Source: Nitrosospira multiformis
GTDB lineage: Bacteria; Pseudomonadota; Gammaproteobacteria; Burkholderiales; Nitrosomonadaceae
Assembly (NCBI RefSeq): GCF_003050865.1
Contig: NZ_QAOK01000014.1
Coordinates: 19,627-83,626, forward strand
Length of the DNA stretch: 64,000 nucleotides
Direction of reading: 5' to 3'
The position numbers and the translations under genes are program-made. Position 1 is the first letter of the stretch. The number at the start of each line of letters is the position of its first letter. The notes below the pieces were generated by a model. The model was not told the DNA's origin and did no database searches. It saw only the letters and a list, made by a program, of their open reading frames with translations. Positions 28,196-38,405 of this stretch are shown here, piece by piece.

Positions 28196-28229
28196 AAAAC
28201 CCGTTCAGCGTTCGCCAAAAACGGGTTTT
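28196..28229 (-). terminator. rho-independent terminator of purF
   Basis: Inverted repeat AAAACCCGTT/AACGGGTTTT with a 14-base loop. On the minus strand the second arm runs into TTTTTTATTTC. It lies about 100 bases after the purF stop, between purF and metZ. Confidence 0.8.
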
Positions 28230-28326
28230 CCCGCTTTAGCTGAATTTATACTGCGCCCGCAAGCTGAAGATCAAATCGGCGCCTACTGTGAAGGTACGCT
28301 CGGTACCTGCTTTTGTCAAACCTTCA

Positions 28327-29847
28327 TTAATTCGCCGTCACCAGGTTCAGGTCGAGTTGGGTGCTGGAACGTCTCTCCGTGAGAGGAGGACTACCACTGC
28401 GTTGCGCCTCCAGAACGGCCAGGTATTCCGGCGTTACATCCCCGGTAATATAGCGCCCGTCGAAACACGAAGTCTCATACTGAGAGATGAATGGATTGAC
28501 GCGGCGTACATCTTTAATGAGAGAATCGAGCTCCTGATACACCAGATGATCGGCGCCAATCTCCCGGCATATTTCCTCGTCATCCCGCCCCGTGGCAATG
28601 AGTTCGTGACGCGTAGGCATATCGATGCCATAAACGTTGGGAAACCGCACGGGGGGTGCAGCAGAAGCAAAAAACACCTTGTTCGCGCCGGCTTCCTTCG
28701 CCATCTGGACGATTTCACGGCTGGTAGTGCCGCGTACGATCGAATCATCGACCAGCAACACATTTTTTCCGCGAAACTCCACGCCCATGGCATTGAGCTT
28801 CTGGCGGACCGACTTGCGGCGCAGTTGCTGGCCCGGCATGATAAAAGTTCGACCGATGTAGCGGTTTTTTACGAAACCTTCACGAAAACTTATGCCCAGG
28901 CGGTTGGCAAGCTGCAAAGCACTGGGGCGACTGGAATCAGGAATCGGAATGACCACATCGATATCGAGATGACTCATCGTGGCTTTGACTTTATCGGCCA
29001 GACTCTCTCCCATGTTGAGCCGGGTTTCATAGACTGAAATTCCGTCTATGACTGAATCCGGCCGTGCGAGATAGACATACTCGAAGATGCAGGGATTGTG
29101 CGAGGGGTTGGGCGCGCACTGCTTATTGTAAAAATTGCCGCTGTCATCAATAAAAATCGCCTCGCCAGGCTCAACATCCCTCACCAGCTTGAATCCCAAG
29201 GTATCGAGCGCCACACTCTCGGACGCCACCAGATACTCCGTCCCATGCTCGGTTTCCGCGCACCCGAACACAAGGGGGCGAATACCATAAGGATCGCGGA
29301 ACGCGAGCAATCCGTAACCTGCAATCATTGCTATGACGGCGTAGGCGCCTTTGCAACGCTCGTGCACACCGGATACGGCGGCAAAAATAGCGGCGGGATC
29401 GAGCTGGTGGTTCTTCGTGCTCCTCTGCAACTCGTGCGCCAGCACATTAAGGAGCACTTCCGAATCCGAATTGGTGTTGACGTGCCGCAAATCCTCGCGG
29501 AACAACTCATCTTTGAGCTGTGCGGAATTGGTCAGATTGCCGTTATGCCCGAGTACGATTCCGAATGGCGAGTTGACATAAAACGGCTGTGCTTCTGCAG
29601 GAGACTCGGCGGAACCGGCAGTGGGATAACGCACCTGGCCGATCCCCATGTTCCCGAGCAAGGCGCGCATATTCCGCGTGCGAAACACGTCGCGCACCAG
29701 GCCGCTGTTCTTGTGCATGTGGAAGGTATTCCCCTGGGCGGTAACAATTCCGGCCGCATCCTGCCCGCGATGCTGCAGCACCAGCAACCCGTCGTAGAGT
29801 AGCTGGTTTACGGGAGCATGCGAAACTAAACCCAGAATTCCACACAT
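28327..29847 (-). CDS. purF: amidophosphoribosyltransferase
   Basis: 506 residues. First committed step of purine synthesis: PRPP plus glutamine gives phosphoribosylamine. The start at 29847 ([12 protein letters not shown]) places the nucleophile Cys at position 2 after Met removal. Glutaminase motifs are [12 protein letters not shown] and GHNGNLTN; the PRPP loop is [17 protein letters not shown]. It follows cvpA, the classical neighbour. Confidence 0.97.
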   Translation of the reverse strand: MCGILGLVSHAPVNQLLYDGLLVLQHRGQDAAGIVTAQGNTFHMHKNSGLVRDVFRTRNMRALLGNMGIGQVRYPTAGSAESPAEAQPFYVNSPFGIVLGHNGNLTNSAQLKDELFREDLRHVNTNSDSEVLLNVLAHELQRSTKNHQLDPAAIFAAVSGVHERCKGAYAVIAMIAGYGLLAFRDPYGIRPLVFGCAETEHGTEYLVASESVALDTLGFKLVRDVEPGEAIFIDDSGNFYNKQCAPNPSHNPCIFEYVYLARPDSVIDGISVYETRLNMGESLADKVKATMSHLDIDVVIPIPDSSRPSALQLANRLGISFREGFVKNRYIGRTFIMPGQQLRRKSVRQKLNAMGVEFRGKNVLLVDDSIVRGTTSREIVQMAKEAGANKVFFASAAPPVRFPNVYGIDMPTRHELIATGRDDEEICREIGADHLVYQELDSLIKDVRRVNPFISQYETSCFDGRYITGDVTPEYLAVLEAQRSGSPPLTERRSSTQLDLNLVTAN

Positions 29848-29937
29848 GGACGCACTCCGCAAAAATGACTTAGATCGACGCTATACGAAAAGTTGCACGA
29901 GTTCATCAAGTGGAATCCGGCGCATTCGGTTATTGCG

Positions 29938-30462
29938 CTATTGCTTGCGCTTCAGTTCCGCATAGTGGATACGCCTGGACAAATCCTGCGGCAACCACGG
30001 CAGCACCACCATTGCTGCAGCCTCCAGGTGCTTGCTCAGTACCGCTTTTCGCCAGAAGGGCTCCTGCGGCAGAGCGGTAAGACCTGCTGCCAGCACGATT
30101 ACCAGCACCACTACCAACCCGCGGATAAAACCGAACAGGGAGCCGAAAAATCTGTCGGTGAAACCCAATCCTACCGTCTGGATCAAAGCTGAAATCAGCA
30201 TGGTCACGAGACCCATCGCCACCAGGGTTGTCAGGAATAATGCAATGAAAGCCAGCAGGATACGCAGTGATTCTCCGCCGATAGTTGAAGGCACCATGGG
30301 CGCGAATCCTGCGGCCAAAGAATTCGCCACCATGAATGCGACTATCCAGCTGACCAGGGACAATATTTCTCGCACAACGCCGCGCGATACACTGAGCAGG
30401 ATTGACACAATCAGTATCGCCAGGACAGCGTAATCGAAGCCAGTCAGATCAGCAGTAAACAT
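29938..30462 (-). CDS. cvpA: CvpA family membrane protein
   Basis: 174 residues with four hydrophobic helices and the CvpA start FDYAVLAILIVSILLSVSRG followed by VVREILSL. Inner-membrane protein needed for colicin V production in E. coli; a general envelope role is suspected. It sits between the SPOR protein and purF, as in many proteobacteria. Confidence 0.93.
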   Translation of the reverse strand: MFTADLTGFDYAVLAILIVSILLSVSRGVVREILSLVSWIVAFMVANSLAAGFAPMVPSTIGGESLRILLAFIALFLTTLVAMGLVTMLISALIQTVGLGFTDRFFGSLFGFIRGLVVVLVIVLAAGLTALPQEPFWRKAVLSKHLEAAAMVVLPWLPQDLSRRIHYAELKRKQ

Positions 30463-30508
30463 GGCAGAATGCGAGGTAGCCTTGTGTACAGGGTTTCATG
30501 ATCCTCAC

Positions 30509-31276
30509 CTACTTTTCTGTAACCACACCTTCGAATCCCAGGTTCTTCAGTTTTTCCCGTGTTTTCTCAGCCTCCTCGCGTGTCGCGAAAGGACCGACGC
30601 GCACGCGGGTTACTTCTTCCTTGCCGGATTTCACGATTTCAGTATAGGCGGAGAAATTCTGTGAAGCGACCTTTTCCGATTGCCGGGCCGCTTTTGTTGG
30701 CGTAGAAAAAGCGCCTAACTGCACTACAAATGATGCTTCCCGCGAAGCAGCCGGCGTGGCGTTTTTACTGGCCGTTTCCGCTCGGGAAGTGGCGGGCGCA
30801 GTGTTTGTAGCCGCCCTTTCATTCCGCGGGGCAGCAGGCAGGGCATTTTTACTGGCTGTTTCCACTCGAGAAGCAGCGGGAGCAGTGCTTGTAGCCGCCG
30901 TTTCATTCCGCGGAGCAGCAGGCGCAGGGCTTGCACTGGTCTTTTCATTGATGGAGGCAAGCGTCTCACGAGGAGGTACAGCCGTTATATTCTTACCGGA
31001 TGCCGCACCTGCCTGCTCGGGCCCCTCAGCCTGAGGCATGGAGGAAGCGGTTGCGAGAGGCGTATTTGCCGGGGAAACAGATTCGGCGGCAAGCTCTTCC
31101 ACTGAATCCTCAGACGGGATGTGTATGTCGATTTCATGACCGCGCCGGTCAGGCTTGCTGTCAAGGATCATCGGCAATACCACCACTGCCGCGGTTGCCA
31201 GGACGATTGCGCCGACCAGACGTCGTCTGGCGCGCTTTCTTAGCTGAATCTCTTCTTCGCTGAGGGTCTTTGCCAT
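30509..31276 (-). CDS. dedD: SPOR domain protein (DedD-like)
   Basis: 255 residues. A cytoplasmic basic start (LRKRARRRLVGA), one membrane anchor (about 21-38), a long Ala/Ser/Pro periplasmic linker and a C-terminal SPOR domain (about 182-255: FVVQLGAFSTPTKAARQSEK, VRVGPFATREEAEKT). SPOR domains bind denuded glycan at the division septum. The linker contains two 28-residue repeats. Gene order folC-dedD-cvpA-purF is standard. Confidence 0.9.
   Translation of the reverse strand: MAKTLSEEEIQLRKRARRRLVGAIVLATAAVVVLPMILDSKPDRRGHEIDIHIPSEDSVEELAAESVSPANTPLATASSMPQAEGPEQAGAASGKNITAVPPRETLASINEKTSASPAPAAPRNETAATSTAPAASRVETASKNALPAAPRNERAATNTAPATSRAETASKNATPAASREASFVVQLGAFSTPTKAARQSEKVASQNFSAYTEIVKSGKEEVTRVRVGPFATREEAEKTREKLKNLGFEGVVTEK
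30755..30922 (-). repeat. two 84-bp tandem repeats inside the SPOR protein linker
   Basis: Residues 119-146 and 147-174 are near-copies beginning PAAPRNE and containing ETASKNA; a third partial copy (PAASRE) follows. This is an in-frame 84-base tandem duplication that lengthens the periplasmic linker and could vary in copy number between strains. Confidence 0.85.
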
Positions 31277-31291
31277 TAAATATCGGGAAGT

Positions 31292-32620
31292 CTACCTGCG
31301 CTCAACCATATTCTTTAACACTTCAGCCACGGTATGGAATGAGCCGAAAACACAAATTCTATCATTTCTGGCTGCCTGCTCACAGGCGTAGGCATATGCC
31401 TCGGATGGATTGCGAAACTTGCGGATGGTATGCACGGCGACTTCACTTGCGTCCCCCGCGCCCGACTCAGCGATTTGCAGCGCCTGGGCAACCTGCGCGG
31501 CGACTTCGTCCACTGTCGCGCCTCTTGGAGCGTCAATGCCCGATACCAGCCAGACATCCACTCTGGACCTCACCTCCCGCACCACGCCGGCGATATCCTT
31601 ATCCCGGAGCATTGCGAATACCGCATACGTTCGAGGATAACGCTCCATGCTATCAAGGCTGGCAGCAAACGCTCGCGCTGCACCTGGATTATGGGCAACA
31701 TCGAGCACCGTGACCGGCCGCCCAGGCAACACCTGAAACCGTCCTGGCCAAACCACCTCCAGCAATCCATGGCGAATATCGCTCAGGGTGACCGGGAAGG
31801 TATCTTTCAGGGAATCCAGCGCGGCGAGGCATGCACTGGCGTTTTTCAACTGACAGGCACCGCGCAGGGTTGGGTAAGGGAGTGCGTGTCTGCTCTCGCC
31901 GTTCCCCCAGTAGCTCCAGGACTGTGGAGCGGTTGAATAACCGAAGTGCTCCCCGATATGCGTGAGGTTGGCGCCGATTGATTGCGCATGACGGCGCACG
32001 CTTACAGGCAAATCCGGCTCGGAACAGATCGCCGCCTTCCCCGACCTGAAAATTCCGGCCTTTTCGAATCCGATCTGTTCACGCGTGTTGCCCAGATAAT
32101 CCATATGATCGAAATCCACACTGGTAAGGACTGCGCAATCGGTATTGAATACATTGACCGCATCCAGTCGCCCACCTAGTCCCACCTCCAGAATTGCGAT
32201 TTCCACTTCGGCCTGACTGAACAAGTACATGGCCGCCAGCGTGCCAAACTCGAAATAAGTCAGGGACACGCCGCTATTCATCCGCGCCGACTCGACAGCA
32301 CGGAAAGCTTCGCACAATTCATCGTCGCCTGCTTCCCCCTGGTTGATCCGCACGCGTTCGTTATATCGCAGCAAGTGGGGCGAGGTATAGCATCCGACGC
32401 GATATCCGGCATGGCTCAGAATGGCTTCCAGCATCATGCATGTCGATCCCTTCCCGTTGGTACCTGCAACGGAAATGATGGAAAATGAAGGCTCGAGCCC
32501 CAGTTCCGCCTGGACGCACCGTATCCGCTCTAGGCCCATCTCGATAGCTGTGGGATGCATGCGTTCCAGGTAGGCCAGCCACTCTGGCAACGTTGCAGAA
32601 GCAAAGGAGAAAGTGCTCAT
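31292..32620 (-). CDS. folC: bifunctional folylpolyglutamate synthase/dihydrofolate synthase
   Basis: 442 residues. Adds glutamate to dihydropteroate or folates. Mur-ligase-like ATP site VAGTNGKGSTCMMLEAIL, folate-site YTSPHLLRYNERVRI, and the central EVGLGGRLDAVNV are all present. 15 bases upstream of dedD; accD lies 46 bases further upstream, so it is likely one transcript. Confidence 0.96.
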   Translation of the reverse strand: MSTFSFASATLPEWLAYLERMHPTAIEMGLERIRCVQAELGLEPSFSIISVAGTNGKGSTCMMLEAILSHAGYRVGCYTSPHLLRYNERVRINQGEAGDDELCEAFRAVESARMNSGVSLTYFEFGTLAAMYLFSQAEVEIAILEVGLGGRLDAVNVFNTDCAVLTSVDFDHMDYLGNTREQIGFEKAGIFRSGKAAICSEPDLPVSVRRHAQSIGANLTHIGEHFGYSTAPQSWSYWGNGESRHALPYPTLRGACQLKNASACLAALDSLKDTFPVTLSDIRHGLLEVVWPGRFQVLPGRPVTVLDVAHNPGAARAFAASLDSMERYPRTYAVFAMLRDKDIAGVVREVRSRVDVWLVSGIDAPRGATVDEVAAQVAQALQIAESGAGDASEVAVHTIRKFRNPSEAYAYACEQAARNDRICVFGSFHTVAEVLKNMVERR

Positions 32621-32666
32621 GCCTGCGATGGCACGGTAAGTGTGATTATGCGTCGAGCGAAAATGC

Positions 32667-33536
32667 TCAGGGTGCAGGGGAGGAAGTGCGCATCAGCAAC
32701 GCAGACAAGTTGGCGACCTTGTCGCGCATGCGCCGGCGATCGACGATCATGTCTATCGCTCCATGCTCCAGCAGGAACTCGGAGCGCTGAAATCCTTCCG
32801 GCAGGGTCTGCCGCACCGTCTGCTCGATCACCCTCGGTCCCGCAAAACCGATCAGGGCGCCCGGCTCAGCAATCACTACATCGCCAATGAAAGCAAAACT
32901 GGCAGACACACCGCCCATGGTAGGGTCCGTCAGGACCGAAATAAACGGAAGCCCTTCACGGCTCAGCCGGGTCAGTACGGCAGTGGTTTTGGCCATCTGC
33001 ATGAGCGACAGCAGGCCTTCCTGCATGCGCGCCCCGCCACTCGCCGCAAAGCATACAAAGGCCAGACGCCGGTCGACACATGTCTGCACACCGCGTATGA
33101 AGCGTTCGCCGACGACGGATCCCATCGACCCCCCCATGAAACCGAATTCGAATGCTGCGACAACGACGGGAACCGCCTTGACGCTGCCCTGCATCACGAC
33201 CAAGGCGTCATCTTCGTCAGTCTCTCTTTTCGCCTCCGCCAGCCTGTCGGAGTAACGCTTGCTATCCTTGAATTTAAGGGGATCGAGCGAATGGACTTCT
33301 GCCCCGATTTCGCGGCGATTCTCCGGATCCAGAAACAGGTCGAGCCGGACGCGCGCGGAGATCCGGTTGTGATGACCGCACTTGGGACAGACGTTGAGAT
33401 TGTTCCCCAGATCGGAATAGTAAAGCACTGCCTCGCAGGAGGCGCACTTGCTCCACAGTCCCTCAGGCACCGCTTTCTTTTCACCGCTTTCCTTGCGCTT
33501 GATCTTGGGCGGGAGAAGTTTCTGAAACCAGCTCAT
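32667..33536 (-). CDS. accD: acetyl-CoA carboxylase carboxyltransferase subunit beta
   Basis: 289 residues. N-terminal zinc ribbon CASC then CPKCGHH, followed by the crotonase-like carboxyltransferase fold with [12 protein letters not shown] and [20 protein letters not shown]. Makes malonyl-CoA with AccA. The ATG overlaps the trpA stop by four bases; trpA-accD-folC is a common proteobacterial order. Confidence 0.97.
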   Translation of the reverse strand: MSWFQKLLPPKIKRKESGEKKAVPEGLWSKCASCEAVLYYSDLGNNLNVCPKCGHHNRISARVRLDLFLDPENRREIGAEVHSLDPLKFKDSKRYSDRLAEAKRETDEDDALVVMQGSVKAVPVVVAAFEFGFMGGSMGSVVGERFIRGVQTCVDRRLAFVCFAASGGARMQEGLLSLMQMAKTTAVLTRLSREGLPFISVLTDPTMGGVSASFAFIGDVVIAEPGALIGFAGPRVIEQTVRQTLPEGFQRSEFLLEHGAIDMIVDRRRMRDKVANLSALLMRTSSPAP

Positions 33537-34372
33537 AAGTGTGTAAGTTTAACGGCGGCTGATGATGCAGGACTTGCCGCATCTATTGCAATTCGCAGAC
33601 TTTTTACCAGACGATGGACATTTGTTAGCACCTCCGCCTTGGGCGATCTTTCAATTTCTTCGATGATGCGGCTTCCCACCACCACTGCATCGGCAAGCTC
33701 CGCCACTGCCCGGGCGGTTGCGCCGTCACGTATGCCAAAGCCCACTCCGATGGGAATGGAAATGTGGGAACGCAGTCCGTCGAGTTTCTCCGCCACATCA
33801 CGCAGGTCGAGGTGAAGCGAACCGGTAACGCCTTTCAGCGAAACGTAGTACACATATCCTTCCGCGAGGGACGCCACCCGCTCGACGCGTTGCTGTGGCG
33901 TAGTCGGAGAAAGCAGGAAAATGGGAGCGATATTCTGACGTTTCAGGCATTCCACCCACTCCACCGATTCCTCCGGAGGATAATCCACAATCAGCACACC
34001 ATCTACGCCGCACGCTTTTGCTCTTGCCGTGAATGCATCATAGCCCATCGCTTCGACCGGATTGGCGTAACCCATCAGCACAACCGGCGTACTGGAATCA
34101 CTTTCCCTGAATTCTCCCACCATTGCCAGCACATCCTGCAATGAAACGCGATGCTTCAGCGCACGTTCGGAAGAACGCTGAATCGTCGGTCCATCCGCCA
34201 TCGGATCGGAAAATGGAACCCCCAGCTCGATGATGTCGGCGCCAGCCTGCACCAGTTCATGCATCAGTGGGACCATCATTCCGGGTTCGGGATCGCCAGC
34301 AGTGATAAAAGGAATGAGTGCCTTTCTCCGATTCTGGCGCAGCTTGCCAAACAGGGTGGAAATACGGGACAT
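33533..34372 (-). CDS. trpA: tryptophan synthase alpha chain
   Basis: 279 residues from the ATG at 34372 ([13 protein letters not shown]). Catalytic Glu lies in [20 protein letters not shown] and the Asp in [11 protein letters not shown]; the family phosphate-binding segment is VGFGIRD. Cleaves indole-glycerol phosphate to indole for TrpB. Its 3' end overlaps accD. Confidence 0.97.
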   Translation of the reverse strand: MSRISTLFGKLRQNRRKALIPFITAGDPEPGMMVPLMHELVQAGADIIELGVPFSDPMADGPTIQRSSERALKHRVSLQDVLAMVGEFRESDSSTPVVLMGYANPVEAMGYDAFTARAKACGVDGVLIVDYPPEESVEWVECLKRQNIAPIFLLSPTTPQQRVERVASLAEGYVYYVSLKGVTGSLHLDLRDVAEKLDGLRSHISIPIGVGFGIRDGATARAVAELADAVVVGSRIIEEIERSPKAEVLTNVHRLVKSLRIAIDAASPASSAAVKLTHL

Positions 34373-34388
34373 GAACGGACTTTGCAGG

Positions 34389-35585
34389 TTATAAGGTGAT
34401 ATGCGAAGCGTGCGCAACGGTAGACATATCCTTGTCGCCACGCCCCGACAAGTTCACCAGCAACAGCTTATCAGGAGTGAGCGCAGATGCGAGCTGGGCT
34501 GCATAAGCCAGTGCATGGCTGGATTCGAGCGCCGGAATGATCCCTTCGTAATGGCACAGTGCATGGAATGCTTCCAGAGCCTGCTCATCGGTTATTCCGA
34601 TATATTCAGCACGGCCGCTGTCCTTGAGCCAGGCATGCTCCGGTCCTACGCCAGGATAATCCAGGCCTGCCGAAATGGAATGTGTTTCAACGATCTGCCC
34701 ATTCTCGTCCTGGATCAGGTAAGTACGATTGCCGTGCAACACGCCCGGCCGTCCCTTCGTCAGGGTGGCGGCATGCTGATCCGTCTCCACTCCGTGTCCG
34801 GCCGCTTCCACTCCGATCATCCGGATGCTGCTGTCAAGATAGGGATAAAAAAGCCCAATGGCATTTGAGCCGCCACCTACGCAGGCGATCAGGGCATCGG
34901 GCTGCCGTCCATAATCCTCCTGCATCTGGATTATTGCCTCGCGCCCGATAATAGCCTGGAAATCACGTACCATCATGGGATAGGGATGAGGTCCGGCCAC
35001 AGTACCGATGATGTAAAAAGTATCCGCAACATTGGTCACCCAGTCGCGCATGGCCTCGTTCAAGGCATCCTTCAGCGTGCGTGAACCGGATTCGACCGGT
35101 ATGACCTCCGCACCCAGAAGCTTCATCCGGTAAACATTGGCGGCCTGGCGCTCCACATCGACCGATCCCATGTATATGACACACTCCATCCCATAACGGG
35201 CTGCAACCGTAGCCGTGGCAACACCATGCTGGCCAGCGCCGGTCTCGGCTATTACCCGCGATTTGCCCATTCGCCTGGCCAGTAGCGCCTGTCCCATCGC
35301 ATTATTGATTTTGTGTGCGCCCGTATGGTTCAGGTCTTCGCGCTTGAGCAGGATCTGGGCGCCCCCCAGATGCGCCGACCATCGTTTTGCATGATAAATG
35401 GGAGTGGGGCGTCCCACATAATGCTTGAGTTCATGGGCGAATTCTCCCTGAAAGTCAGCATCGCTGCGATAGCGCTCGTACTGTATGCGCAAATCCTCCA
35501 GGGCCGAGATCAGCGTTTCCGCGACAAAGATACCGCCGTACGGACCAAAGTGACCGTGACTATCCGGAAGATCATAGACTTTCAC
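34389..35585 (-). CDS. trpB: tryptophan synthase beta chain
   Basis: 398 residues from a GTG at 35585 with a GAGGAG site. PLP lysine in [17 protein letters not shown], glycine-rich phosphate loop [10 protein letters not shown]. Condenses indole with serine. The start lies 14 bases inside the end of trpF, so it is translationally coupled. An ATG-less upstream extension in frame is not credible. Confidence 0.97.
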   Translation of the reverse strand: MKVYDLPDSHGHFGPYGGIFVAETLISALEDLRIQYERYRSDADFQGEFAHELKHYVGRPTPIYHAKRWSAHLGGAQILLKREDLNHTGAHKINNAMGQALLARRMGKSRVIAETGAGQHGVATATVAARYGMECVIYMGSVDVERQAANVYRMKLLGAEVIPVESGSRTLKDALNEAMRDWVTNVADTFYIIGTVAGPHPYPMMVRDFQAIIGREAIIQMQEDYGRQPDALIACVGGGSNAIGLFYPYLDSSIRMIGVEAAGHGVETDQHAATLTKGRPGVLHGNRTYLIQDENGQIVETHSISAGLDYPGVGPEHAWLKDSGRAEYIGITDEQALEAFHALCHYEGIIPALESSHALAYAAQLASALTPDKLLLVNLSGRGDKDMSTVAHASHITL

Positions 35586-36198
35586 TGATTCCAACTCCTC
35601 GCATGAATGCTGCAATTTTTTCCGAATCCTTAATGCCCTTCGCGGCTTCCACCCCACTGGACACATCTACTGCCCATGGACGCGCCTGCTGGATCGCGCT
35701 CGTAATGTTGCCTGCGTGTAATCCACCCGAAAGAATCAGCGGCAGCGGCAGATTGCGCGGAATCAGGTTCCAGTCGAACGCCTCTCCGGTCCCCCCGGGT
35801 TCGCCTTCCACATACGTATCCAGCAGCAAACCGATAGCTCCTGCATAAAGGGATGCGTATTGTAGCAAATCCAGCCCCGCCCTGACTCTTACCGCCTTTA
35901 TATAGGGAAGTGAAAATTGCCGGCAGAACTCGGGGCTTTCGCTGCCGTGAAATTGCAGCAGGTTCAGGCCAGCAACCGAGATGCTTTCGTCCACCCACCC
36001 TGCCTCAGGGTCGACATAGACACCCACTGAAGTAACGAATGGCGGCAACGCGGACACGATTCCGCGGACTCCGGCCGGTGAAATATAACGCGCGCTCCGC
36101 TCCCAGAAGACAAAGCCCACAGCATTCGCTCCGAGATGCACTGCCGCAAGCGCATCTTCCACTCGGGTTATACCGCAAACTTTTACTCGAATCGACAT
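35572..36198 (-). CDS. trpF: phosphoribosylanthranilate isomerase
   Basis: 208 residues from ATG 36198 with a CAGGGA site. TIM barrel with [15 protein letters not shown] (general base Cys), [12 protein letters not shown], and [15 protein letters not shown]. Third dedicated tryptophan step after anthranilate. It overlaps truA upstream by 16 bases and trpB downstream by 14. Confidence 0.95.
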   Translation of the reverse strand: MSIRVKVCGITRVEDALAAVHLGANAVGFVFWERSARYISPAGVRGIVSALPPFVTSVGVYVDPEAGWVDESISVAGLNLLQFHGSESPEFCRQFSLPYIKAVRVRAGLDLLQYASLYAGAIGLLLDTYVEGEPGGTGEAFDWNLIPRNLPLPLILSGGLHAGNITSAIQQARPWAVDVSSGVEAAKGIKDSEKIAAFMRGVGISESL

Positions 36199-37070
36199 AT
36201 ATCCCTGACTTCCGGTTTTGCTGCCGAAACCCGGTTTCCGCCACTCGTCGCCCATGATGGGACGACAGCCAGCCTAGTCGTGCCCGGCATTATTGCGGCA
36301 AGAGAGGGTTCGACAAAAGGCGGGAGCTTCCACCTCATGTCATAGGCAACTCCTGCCAAGTATAACCCGGAAGCGGAAAAAGTCGGCGCAGCTTCGCTGC
36401 GCTTCCCGTTTTCAAGCAGTTTCCCTATCCAGTCAGGACGAAACTTACCTTTGCCCACATAGACCAGGCAACCGACGATATTACGTACCATGTGGTGCAA
36501 AAATGCATTGGCGCGCAACTCAAACACAACAATATTTCCCACTCGCGTAACTTCCAGTTTTGTCACGGTGCGCACGGGGGATTTGGCCTGGCATTCAGCA
36601 GCGCGAAAGGCGCTGAAATCGTGTTCGCCCACCATCATCTGAGCCGCCGTTTGCATCGATTCGAGATGGAGCGGCTGATGAAACCAGCCGACTTTGTGTT
36701 GATGAAGTCCCGGCCGCACCGGATGGTTCAGCAACAGATAGAGGTAGCAGCGCTCGATCGCACAGTAGCGGGCATGAAAATCATCCGCTGTTCGGGAGGC
36801 CCATAGCATGGCAATGCTGTCGGGCAGCAGTGCGTTTGTACCCCGCACCCACGCACTCATGGGTCGTTCCGCCCGAGTATCGAAATGCAGCACCTGGTAG
36901 ATAGCATGGACTCCTGCATCAGTTCTCCCTGCCGTGACTACTCGAATGGGCTCGCCCGCAATTTCCGATAAGGCCGCTTCCACAGCATCCTGCACGGTAT
37001 TTCCCCTTGGCTGGCTTTGCCAGCCGCAGAAATTGGTGCCGTCATACTCCAGCACCATTGCGATTCTCAC
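36183..37070 (-). CDS. truA: tRNA pseudouridine(38-40) synthase
   Basis: 295 residues from a GTG. The catalytic Asp is in TAGRTDAGVHAIYQVLHF; other TruA marks are FCGWQSQPRGNTVQ and NAFLHHMVRNIVGCLVYVG. Modifies uridines in the anticodon arm of several tRNAs. The C-terminus extends about 30 residues beyond the usual end (MRWKLPPF onwards). Its ribosome site is weak. Its 3' end overlaps trpF. Confidence 0.95.
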   Translation of the reverse strand: MRIAMVLEYDGTNFCGWQSQPRGNTVQDAVEAALSEIAGEPIRVVTAGRTDAGVHAIYQVLHFDTRAERPMSAWVRGTNALLPDSIAMLWASRTADDFHARYCAIERCYLYLLLNHPVRPGLHQHKVGWFHQPLHLESMQTAAQMMVGEHDFSAFRAAECQAKSPVRTVTKLEVTRVGNIVVFELRANAFLHHMVRNIVGCLVYVGKGKFRPDWIGKLLENGKRSEAAPTFSASGLYLAGVAYDMRWKLPPFVEPSLAAIMPGTTRLAVVPSWATSGGNRVSAAKPEVRDICRFE

Positions 37071-37264
37071 GGTAAAGCTACCATCGTGATTTTGGTGATA
37101 CTTGTACCGGACCTGCCCAGGGAATTTTTAAACACGTTTCGGGAAACGGAAGTAGTGACGTATAAACAGACGCTTTCCAGCGCAACAGTGAGGTGCTGAT
37201 TGACTAGTTCGCCATCGGCCATCGCTTCCCCACAAGATTCCTGCAGGGATCTTACGCTTTCCTG

Positions 37265-38146
37265 CTACAGAACGAGTGCCCACGGCAATGGTCCCCATTC
37301 TTTCTCCCTTTCTTCTGTTTTGGAAGATTGTTTTCTGTGCCACTCGGCCGTATGCATCCTCACTTCCTGATTGGCTTCCCCTATCGTTATCATATTGATT
37401 TCACTGCTGTCGGGTATTCTCAGGACGAACCCGGCCTTGAGTTGATGCATGTTGTTGTCAGTAAATGCCTCGCGGTTTGCGTGAAACAGTGCAACCAGCG
37501 CCTGATTGAAGCTTGCTTCAGGAGGAAGCGCGATATTTTTTGCGATTCCTGACAGCGTATCGCCTGGTTTTACGGGACCATAGGTCCGATAGGACGGGTT
37601 TGACGCAGTTGCTCCTGGAAGGAGCCTGGCTTGTCCTGACGAGACACTATCGTGCGCTATGGCTGGATCTGTTTTACCATCTGCAGGGTAGCAATGCGAT
37701 GGCGGCTGAGCTGACTCATTTTCCCGGGACAATGCACCTGTTTCGGCAAGGGGTAGCAAGGCTGTATATTCACGCAATAAACGCCCTGATGCCCAGTTCA
37801 GCTCAATCAGGATATTCAGGAACGGTTCGTCAACGGGTTGCGGAGAAACAATCCGGATATAAGGCTGACCATCTGGATGGATTTCAATGGTGGTTCTGAA
37901 CGTGGATAAAAGCGGAGAATAATCGACATTTACCTTGCGGAAGACATCATGTGATGCAAGGTGAGCATTCAGGGAAGATTTCTCTTCTGTTGTTACCGTC
38001 ACCAGATCGATTTCTGCCTGGAACGGCTGCCCTTGCACAGAATTGACAGTGAGCCTTCCCAGACCTGCTGCATGACTGGCTTCCACCGACATCACAGCGG
38101 CCAGAAATGAAAAAAACAGACTGCACTTAAACCTCGGCTTCTGCAC
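37265..38146 (-). CDS. fimV: short FimV/HubP-like protein with LysM domain
   Basis: 293 residues. Signal peptide, then the FimV N-terminal domain (AGLGRLTVNSVQGQPFQAEI, VNVDYSPLLST, EPFLNILIELNWASGRLLREYTALL is the diagnostic region) and a LysM domain (about 190-255, VKPGDTLSGIAKN). FimV is normally 600-900 residues with an acidic C-terminus and TPR motif; those are missing. FimV/HubP organises the cell pole and peptidoglycan around secretins, including T2SS. Placement between asd and truA is the conserved FimV position. Confidence 0.85.
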   Translation of the reverse strand: MQKPRFKCSLFFSFLAAVMSVEASHAAGLGRLTVNSVQGQPFQAEIDLVTVTTEEKSSLNAHLASHDVFRKVNVDYSPLLSTFRTTIEIHPDGQPYIRIVSPQPVDEPFLNILIELNWASGRLLREYTALLPLAETGALSRENESAQPPSHCYPADGKTDPAIAHDSVSSGQARLLPGATASNPSYRTYGPVKPGDTLSGIAKNIALPPEASFNQALVALFHANREAFTDNNMHQLKAGFVLRIPDSSEINMITIGEANQEVRMHTAEWHRKQSSKTEEREKEWGPLPWALVL

Positions 38147-38405
38147 GGCAATATACTCTCAGGGAGGAATGCCCTATCCCTTGACGAAGATCGGGAGCCC
38201 GATCAGACATGGGCTGCAGGCATGCAAGACGTGCACCCGGGTTTCGTTCAAGAAGAAAGCGGGCTGCCATCGAACGATAGGCAATCTCAATCGGGCGATT
38301 GCGAAAAAATGAGTCTCGAAAAGGCGCAAGGGAAGCTCCAGAAGATGGAAACCAGGCAACACGATGTCTTGGTCGACCGTGCGCCTTTGCCGCTTCTATC
38401 GGTTC

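Noticed and set aside
32763..33815. 350-codon plus-strand open frame over accD and trpA
   Set aside because: Antisense shadow of two certain genes in GC-rich DNA; no family resemblance or ribosome site.
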